DNA of 11,404 nucleotides from Deltaproteobacteria bacterium UBA6930. Its GTDB lineage: Bacteria; Myxococcota_A; UBA9160; UBA6930. Below, piece after piece: positions 6,234 to 11,404 of the stretch. The DNA lies in NCBI GenBank assembly GCA_002450755.1, contig DKAI01000124.1, forward strand, positions 1 through 11,404, in the 5' to 3' direction. The notes under the pieces were generated by a model. That model searched no databases and was not told the origin of the DNA. It worked only from the letters and a program-made list of their open reading frames with translations. Position numbers and translations under genes: made by a program. Each line of letters begins with the position of its first letter. The first letter of the stretch is position 1.

Positions 6234-8254
6234 GGATCAGCCAATAGAAGCAAAGCTTCTTGACCAATGACCCTAATGCCGAGTTCCTCAGATTTCTTTA
6301 GCTTTTGACCTGGAGAATCTCCAGCTACGAGGAAGTCAGTTTTCTTTGACACGCTCGAAGTGACTTTACCACCCCTTTCTTCAATAAAAACTTTCAGCTC
6401 ATTACGAGATATCCCATCAAAACTACCCGTCAAAACAAAAATTTGTCCTTTTAAAGTTTGCTTTTTGGGAGATTTCTGCGTTTCGACACCTTCTTCCCAT
6501 TGGATTCCAAGTTCCCGGAGTTTTTCCACTTCTTTTAAATTCCGTGGATTTCTAAAAAAATTTCTGACGCTTTCGGCAATAGTCCGACCAATCCCATCTA
6601 TCTGAATCAACGAGTCTAGGTCAGCATCTATTAACAAACTTAAGTCTTCGAATTTATTCGCAAGAATCTGCGCAACTCCCTCTCCTACATCAGAAATACC
6701 GAGGCTAGATATGAAACGAGCAAATGTAGTCTTCTTTGATCTACTTAACGATGCGAACAGGTTACCAGCGCTTTTTCGCCCCATCCGAGGGAGACCCTCT
6801 AACGCATCAACATCCAAAGCAAATACGTCTGAAAGTTTGGCTACCAGCCCTTTTGAAATAAGTTGGTCGACAAGTTTTTCCCCAAGGCCTTCGATATCCA
6901 GGGCTGCACGACCGGCTAAATGAAGAATATTATTCTTTAACTGAGCCGAACATTCAATATTTACACAGCGAACTACAGCCTCTTCATCGGAACGAACAAC
7001 ATCGCTCCCGCAGCTCGGGCAGGACGTTGGCAGCTTATATCGTGTCGTACCCTTTTCTCGTTTCGCCTTTAAAACTGAAACGATTTGAGGAATTACGTCA
7101 CCTGCCCGCTGTACGACTACCGTGTCACCGATTCGTATATCTTTTCGGTCTATTTCATCTTGATTATGGAGAGATGCATTCGAGATCGTGACTCCCCCAA
7201 CGAATATGGGACGGAGTCTAGCAACTGGGGTCAGGGCTCCCGTTCGGCCTACACTAACGAATATATCTTCGACGATTGTAGTTTCCTGTTGAGGTTGAAA
7301 TTTAAACGCTATCGCCCAGCGGGGCATGCGCGAAAGCTCTCCCAAATCTCGCTGCAACCGAAACTCATTGACCTTGAACACGCTTCCATCGATTTCGTAT
7401 CCAAGCTCTCCTCGTTCTTTTTCTCGAGCTTTATGGTATTGAATAGCTTCTTCGACATTCTTACATAGAGCGTAACCAGGACTAGTTTTAAAACCCCATA
7501 GGGCCAACTGCTCTAGTAGACCTTGCTGATCGACTATTTGTTCGGGCAAACCTTCTCCGAGTCCGTACGCATGGAACTCAAGAGAGCGAAGTCGATCGCG
7601 ATCTATATCATTTAACATCCGCAGAGCCCCCGCTGCCGCATTCCGCGGATTAACAAAAGCATCTTTACCTTTTTTTTCCCTAATAGAGTTCAGACGATCA
7701 AAGGCTCGAAGCGGCAAAATCACTTCGCCGCGGACGGCGAGGCGAGACGGAGCTGGACCATCGAGGACTAGAGGGATCGATAAAATGTTTATGAGATTTG
7801 AAGTAACATTTTCCCCGACTCGCCCATCACCACGAGTAGATCCGATCTCGAAACTTCCTTCCACATATATCAACTCTACTCCTGCGCCATCGAGCTTAGG
7901 TTCACCCATGAGAACAATTGAGTGATCACGATCTAAATTTCTTCGGATCCGCTCATCGAAAGAACGCATTTCGTCAGCATTCTTTGCATTGTCTAGGGAC
8001 AACATCGGTATTTGCCGCCTTACGGTATCGAACCCATTCTCGGGTGAAGCACCTACTCGTAGGGTTGGCGAATCATTGAGACATAAATCGGGAAACTGGC
8101 TCTCTATGTCTAACAGCTCCCTGAAAAGGCGATCGTATTCTGCATCCGATATCTCGGGGCTATCATCCAAATAATATAAACGAGAATGGCGGTTAAGATC
8201 TTTCGTAAGATCCTTAATCTTCTTCTGTGCTTGTCGCCGATTGACCTTACTCAT
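6230..8254 (-). CDS. ligA: NAD-dependent DNA ligase LigA
   Basis: LigA seals DNA nicks in replication and repair through an enzyme-AMP intermediate formed from NAD+. The 674-aa protein has the full bacterial domain order. Domain Ia has YYLDDSPEISDAEYD at 27-41. The nucleotidyltransferase domain carries the AMP-accepting lysine K120 in EPKLDG, with STRGDGRVGENVT at 139-151 and YEIDGSVFK at 286-294. An OB fold covers about 323-400. The zinc finger is C412, C415, C430 and C435. Helix-hairpin-helix repeats lie at about 440-590, and a C-terminal BRCT domain at about 600-674 (VLTGSFDGISR). No key residue is missing. One departure is GAGVELIY after KLDG, where the canonical enzyme has GLAISLRY. The ATG has no obvious Shine-Dalgarno; a six-codon leader frame ends in a TGA that overlaps it. 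The 3' end overlaps the convergent HtrA gene by 4 nt. Confidence 0.97.
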   Translation of the reverse strand: MSKVNRRQAQKKIKDLTKDLNRHSRLYYLDDSPEISDAEYDRLFRELLDIESQFPDLCLNDSPTLRVGASPENGFDTVRRQIPMLSLDNAKNADEMRSFDERIRRNLDRDHSIVLMGEPKLDGAGVELIYVEGSFEIGSTRGDGRVGENVTSNLINILSIPLVLDGPAPSRLAVRGEVILPLRAFDRLNSIREKKGKDAFVNPRNAAAGALRMLNDIDRDRLRSLEFHAYGLGEGLPEQIVDQQGLLEQLALWGFKTSPGYALCKNVEEAIQYHKAREKERGELGYEIDGSVFKVNEFRLQRDLGELSRMPRWAIAFKFQPQQETTIVEDIFVSVGRTGALTPVARLRPIFVGGVTISNASLHNQDEIDRKDIRIGDTVVVQRAGDVIPQIVSVLKAKREKGTTRYKLPTSCPSCGSDVVRSDEEAVVRCVNIECSAQLKNNILHLAGRAALDIEGLGEKLVDQLISKGLVAKLSDVFALDVDALEGLPRMGRKSAGNLFASLSRSKKTTFARFISSLGISDVGEGVAQILANKFEDLSLLIDADLDSLIQIDGIGRTIAESVRNFFRNPRNLKEVEKLRELGIQWEEGVETQKSPKKQTLKGQIFVLTGSFDGISRNELKVFIEERGGKVTSSVSKKTDFLVAGDSPGQKLKKSEELGIRVIGQEALLLLADP

Positions 8255-8311
8255 AGGAATGCAAGATACATAAACCTTAGAATTCTCGTTAGTTCAATTC
8301 CTCATAGGTTT

Positions 8312-8340
8312 TTGTCAATCGATAGCTCCCTTTTTAAAAT
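8312..8340 (+). promoter_or_regulatory. Sigma-70-type promoter for clpB
   Basis: TTGTCA (8312-8317) and TAAAAT (8335-8340) are separated by exactly 17 bp, each matching 5 of 6 consensus positions. This is the best housekeeping-type promoter seen by eye in the window. Transcription would begin near 8347, giving a leader of about 69 nt. An overlapping alternative is the extended -10 element TGCTATATT (8340-8348). Confidence 0.45.
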
Positions 8341-8380
8341 GCTATATTCCTTAGGCATTTAAGGTAACTCTTCTGTGTGC

Positions 8381-8387
8381 CTTGAAA
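8381..8387 (+). promoter_or_regulatory. Heat-shock (sigma-32-like) -35 element upstream of clpB
   Basis: CTTGAAA is an exact match to the sigma-32 -35 consensus and lies 28 nt before the clpB ATG. The matching -10 is weak: GTACATAC (8399-8406), after 11 bp, shares only its central CAT with CCCCATNT. If used, transcription would start almost at the ATG, giving a nearly leaderless message. clpB is a heat-shock gene in many bacteria, which is the main reason to record this. Confidence 0.22.
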
Positions 8388-8415
8388 TCGGCTAAACCGT
8401 ACATACGTTTTCGTT

Positions 8416-11019
8416 ATGCAATTAGAAAACCTCACCATTAAGAGCCAAGAAGCCTTTTCGCAAGCGCAGAACATCGCTTTGACGCGCGGAAACAGCGAAA
8501 TCACTCCGATACACCTTTTCCATTCTCTTTTGATCCAACCAGAGGGGACCACGAAACCAATTCTAGATTCTCTCAACGTTTCCATAGCTACTGTACAGGG
8601 GAAAGCGGAGAAAATAATCGAATCCTATCCGAGAGTAACAGGAGATGTTTCTCTAACAGTTTCCGGAGAACTTGCACAAACATTCAAGATGGCTTTGTAT
8701 GAAGCCTCAAAACGTTCAGACGAATTCATTTCGACAGAACACCTCTTAATAGCTCTCTACAGCCAGGATCAAAGCCAGGTAGCCGAGCTGCTAGGTGATT
8801 GGAAAATAAACTACGAGAAACTCGAAGATTCAATTAACACAATTCGAGGACCGGAGAGAATCACCGATCGAGACCCAGAAAGTAAATACCAGGCTTTGGG
8901 AAAGTTCGGACGTGACATTACCTCCTCAGCCAGGAGAGGATTGTTAGACCCTGTCATTGGACGGGACGAAGAAATTCGGCGAGTCATCCAAGTACTGTCG
9001 CGAAGAACGAAAAACAATCCTGTTTTGATTGGAGAACCTGGTGTCGGCAAAACCGCCATCGCAGAAGGTCTTGCCCAAAGAGTGGTGGCAGGCGATGTCC
9101 CTGAAAATCTTTTAGAAAGACGAGTTATCTCACTTGATATCGGCGCCCTTATAGCTGGAGCGAAATATCGAGGAGAGTTTGAGGATCGCCTGAAGGCCGT
9201 TTTGGCAGAAGTAAGCCAATCCAAGGGGCAAGTGATTCTTTTCATTGACGAGCTGCACACCATTGTAGGCGCAGGGGCAGCCGAAGGAGCAGCAGACGCA
9301 GCTAACCTTCTAAAGCCGGCACTCGCAAAGGGTCTCCTGCGTTGCGTTGGTGCAACGACTATCGAAGAATATAGAAAGCATGTGGAAAAGGACCCCGCAT
9401 TAGAAAGACGATTTCAACCTGTCCTAGTAGAAGAGCCTTCTGTCACGGATAGCATCTCGATCTTACGTGGCCTTCGGGAGAGATACGAGGTCCATCATGG
9501 GGTGAGGATCCACGATAGCGCTTTGGTCGCAGCCGCCAATCTATCTGGACGGTACATAAGTGATCGATTTTTGCCCGACAAGGCAATCGATTTAGTCGAC
9601 GAGGCAGCTAGCCGAGTAAGAGTGCAAATTGATTCTGTTCCTGAAGAATTAGATGTAATGAACAGAAAGAGAACCCAGCTCGAGATCGAAAAAGAAGCAC
9701 TGAAAAAAGAAACCGATAAGGAGAGTAAGGATCGCCTTGATCAGATCGAATCCGACCTGAGAGAAGTATCCAACACTTCCGACGACTTGAGTATGAGATG
9801 GAGTAAGGAAAAAGAAACTATCTCGAACGTCCGCAGATACAAAAAGGAAAGAGAGGAGCTCACATCGGAGCTGGATCGCGCTAGAAGAAAGGGCGATCTA
9901 GAAAGAGCTGCCGAAATCCAGTACGGGTTGCTCGTGAAACTTCAAGGTGAACTCGAAAAAGAGCAGAACTTCTTAGATTCACTTCTCAAGGGAGGCTCCC
10001 TTCTATCAGAAGAAGTCACTCCTGAAGAGATCGCAGAAATTGTATCTAAGTGGACTGGCATTCCGGTAGCAAAAATGATGCAGTCCGAAACCGAAAAACT
10101 CCTTAAAATGGAAACCGAACTCGCGCGTCGAGTAATCGGGCAAGATAAGGCCTTACAAGCAGTTTCTGACGCGGTCCGTCGCTCCCGCGCCGGGCTTCAG
10201 GATCCTAATAGACCCATCGGTTCCTTTATGCTTTTAGGTCCCACCGGAGTAGGGAAAACAGAGACCGCCCGTGCTCTCACTGACTTCTTATTCGAAGACG
10301 AACAATCCATGATTCGAATCGATATGAGCGAATATATGGAGAAACATTCCCTTTCCAGGCTAATTGGCGCCCCTCCCGGCTACGTTGGATATCAAGAAGG
10401 AGGAAGTCTCACCGAAGCAGTTCGAAGAAAACCTTATTCGGTAATTTTGTTTGATGAGATCGAAAAGGCTCACCCTGAAATTTTTAATGCACTTTTGCAG
10501 ATACTTGATGATGGGCGACTTACTGATGGGCAAGGGCGAACTGTCGACTTCCGAAACTCAGTGCTAATGATGACATCTAACATCGGTAGTGAACTAATTC
10601 TGGACCTAGAAGATGACCAAGAAGATCTGATAGAAAAAAGAGTGACCGATTCTCTGAAAGCTCATTTTAAGCCCGAATTTCTAAATCGTATTGATGATAT
10701 CGTAGTATTCGGAAAGCTCACTCGAGAGCATTTAGACTCAATAATTAATGTCCAGCTCGAGAGGGTTCGCGAACTTCTACGCAACCGCGGTATAGAGTTT
10801 GAAATAAGCTCAAACGGGCGAGAACTCATCCTCGAGAAAGGTCACGATTCCGCACTCGGTGCCCGACCCTTAAAGAGAGCTCTGCAGAAATTTCTGATAG
10901 ATCCTCTCTCAAAGCGCCTACTTGAGAAAGAATTTTCTGAGGGAGATAAAATTTTCATTGATTTAGGATTCTCAAAGGAGTCACTAGACTTCGGAAATTC
11001 GCCTAACAGTCCTGTTTAA
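8416..11019 (+). CDS. clpB: ATP-dependent disaggregase ClpB (Hsp100)
   Basis: ClpB is a hexameric AAA+ unfoldase that, with DnaK, threads proteins out of cytoplasmic aggregates. The 867-aa product is close to E. coli ClpB (857). The Clp N-domain (about 1-145) opens QLENLTIKSQEA. AAA-1 has Walker A GEPGVGKT with K212, Walker B ILFIDE ending at E279, and the pore-loop tyrosine Y251 in GAKYRGEFE. The coiled-coil middle domain that distinguishes ClpB from ClpA spans about 409-530. AAA-2 has Walker A GPTGVGKT with K614, Walker B ILFDE with E681, pore loop GAPPGYVGY with Y656, and the C-terminal ALGARPLKR motif. There is no IGF-type ClpP-docking loop, consistent with a disaggregase rather than a protease partner. 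The start is fixed by homology, although no Shine-Dalgarno is visible. The gene is divergent from ligA and overlaps convergent elp3 by 17 nt. Confidence 0.98.
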   Translation: MQLENLTIKSQEAFSQAQNIALTRGNSEITPIHLFHSLLIQPEGTTKPILDSLNVSIATVQGKAEKIIESYPRVTGDVSLTVSGELAQTFKMALYEASKRSDEFISTEHLLIALYSQDQSQVAELLGDWKINYEKLEDSINTIRGPERITDRDPESKYQALGKFGRDITSSARRGLLDPVIGRDEEIRRVIQVLSRRTKNNPVLIGEPGVGKTAIAEGLAQRVVAGDVPENLLERRVISLDIGALIAGAKYRGEFEDRLKAVLAEVSQSKGQVILFIDELHTIVGAGAAEGAADAANLLKPALAKGLLRCVGATTIEEYRKHVEKDPALERRFQPVLVEEPSVTDSISILRGLRERYEVHHGVRIHDSALVAAANLSGRYISDRFLPDKAIDLVDEAASRVRVQIDSVPEELDVMNRKRTQLEIEKEALKKETDKESKDRLDQIESDLREVSNTSDDLSMRWSKEKETISNVRRYKKEREELTSELDRARRKGDLERAAEIQYGLLVKLQGELEKEQNFLDSLLKGGSLLSEEVTPEEIAEIVSKWTGIPVAKMMQSETEKLLKMETELARRVIGQDKALQAVSDAVRRSRAGLQDPNRPIGSFMLLGPTGVGKTETARALTDFLFEDEQSMIRIDMSEYMEKHSLSRLIGAPPGYVGYQEGGSLTEAVRRKPYSVILFDEIEKAHPEIFNALLQILDDGRLTDGQGRTVDFRNSVLMMTSNIGSELILDLEDDQEDLIEKRVTDSLKAHFKPEFLNRIDDIVVFGKLTREHLDSIINVQLERVRELLRNRGIEFEISSNGRELILEKGHDSALGARPLKRALQKFLIDPLSKRLLEKEFSEGDKIFIDLGFSKESLDFGNSPNSPV

Positions 11020-11404
11020 GATCTAAAAATTGATAAAGCATTCCTTTTTTGAAACCCAGGGATTCATAATATTTCCGCGTGCCGACAGCGGAGATGACCG
11101 CAAGGGAGAAAAAGCCATTTTGGAGGCTAATCTCTTCCGCACGCTTTACGAGTTCACGCCCCAACCCTGCATGTTGAACAGAATTTTCTGACCGATCTCC
11201 CAATGCCGTTGACCTACCATAAACATGAACTTCTCTGATGATTGCCGAACCGGCCAGCTCTGAGATAGGGGGGGTCTCCAATGGAAGGTATAGCCGCAGG
11301 AAGGCCGCAATTCGGTCTTTCGTATCGTTCCACTCCAGAAAATGCTCGACTCCGTAACCAGCTTTATAAACCCGATCGATTAGCTTCAAATCAGAACGAA
11401 CTGT
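11003..11404 (-). CDS. elp3: Elp3-family tRNA uridine-34 modification enzyme, C-terminal acetyltransferase part, cut by the window edge
   Basis: This is the 3' part of an Elp3-type protein (radical-SAM domain plus GNAT acetyltransferase domain), which makes 5-carboxymethyl-type modifications at wobble uridine 34 of tRNA. The visible 133 codons are open to the right edge. The first apparent Met is a TTG at 11389-11387 and is probably an internal Leu, so this is not a complete 128-aa gene. Elp3 signatures appear in order: VEHFLEWNDTKDRIAAFLRL, then IIREVHVYG, then the acetyl-CoA loop QHAGLGREL, then AVISAVGTRKYYESLGF. The REVHVYG and AVISxVGTRxYYxxLGF blocks are distinctive of Elp3 and are not general GNAT features. 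The radical-SAM half with its CxxxCxxC cluster should lie just outside the window. The stop overlaps the clpB coding end by 17 nt. Bacterial Elp3 is known but patchily distributed. Confidence 0.85.
   Translation of the reverse strand, partial: TVRSDLKLIDRVYKAGYGVEHFLEWNDTKDRIAAFLRLYLPLETPPISELAGSAIIREVHVYGRSTALGDRSENSVQHAGLGRELVKRAEEISLQNGFFSLAVISAVGTRKYYESLGFKKGMLYQFLDLKQDC

Noticed and set aside
7085..7468. A 127-codon plus-strand frame containing MERCIRDR, resembling translated sequencing-adapter sequence.
   Set aside because: The DNA there is not the transposase mosaic-end sequence that yields CIRDR-like peptides. The bases encode well-conserved LigA residues on the minus strand, so the frame is a shadow of ligA.
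8272..8311. AAACCT / AGGTTT inverted repeat upstream of ligA and clpB.
   Set aside because: It has a 6-bp AT-rich stem with a 28-nt loop, which is too weak for a terminator and has no sign of being an operator.
8255..8415. CIRCE (HrcA operator) in front of clpB.
   Set aside because: Neither the TTAGCACTC half nor its inverted partner is present in the intergenic region.
11003..11389. A complete, stand-alone 128-aa GNAT acetyltransferase starting at 11389.
   Set aside because: The start is a TTG without a ribosome binding site, the frame continues open to the window edge, and the sequence is the Elp3 C-terminal domain.

Overview
The window is a compact stretch of bacterial chromosome that is almost all coding. 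It carries housekeeping and stress-response genes in short strand-coherent blocks, and no intergenic gap exceeds about 165 bp. Two tandem exported HtrA/Deg-type proteases point to a diderm (Gram-negative-type) bacterium, and an NAD-dependent DNA ligase confirms Bacteria. Base composition is intermediate and looks uniform by eye. I see no mobile element, tRNA, rRNA, CRISPR array or phage gene. The taxon cannot be fixed from this sequence. An Elp3-type gene at the right edge and a divergent ThiE suggest one of the less-studied phyla rather than a well-known proteobacterium or firmicute, but that is inference.

Layout, left to right. (1) Minus strand: the 5' end of purD (1-146, cut by the window edge), preceded by alr (alanine racemase, 275-1405, GTG start). 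(2) Plus strand, divergent from alr: thiS, thiG and thiE (1436-3164), then two HtrA/DegP-like proteases (3212-4594 and 4701-6233). Gaps are 17, 11, 47 and 106 bp (79 bp to the upstream ATG of the second protease), so read-through of the block is possible. A candidate sigma-E-like promoter sits just before the second protease. (3) Minus strand: ligA (6230-8254), whose stop codon overlaps the stop of the second protease. (4) A 161-bp divergent intergenic region with a good sigma-70-like promoter pointing at clpB. (5) Plus strand: clpB (8416-11019). (6) Minus strand: the C-terminal part of an Elp3-family radical-SAM/acetyltransferase protein (11003-11404, cut by the window edge), overlapping the clpB 3' end by 17 nt.

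How the genes work together. ThiS carries the sulfur that ThiG uses to build the thiazole of thiamine, and ThiE joins thiazole to pyrimidine. ThiC, ThiD, ThiF and ThiH/ThiO, which the pathway also needs, are not here. The two HtrA proteins would handle misfolded protein in the envelope and ClpB aggregated protein in the cytoplasm, so the window holds stress functions for both compartments. Alr makes D-alanine for peptidoglycan, PurD acts in purine synthesis, LigA seals nicks in DNA, and Elp3 modifies the tRNA wobble uridine.

I found no clearly novel multi-gene system. The points most worth a second look are the bacterial Elp3 fragment (easily mistaken for a stand-alone acetyltransferase), the altered active-site signature of ThiE, the tandem HtrA pair with its candidate stress promoter and a probable TTG start, and the repeated overlap of convergent gene ends.
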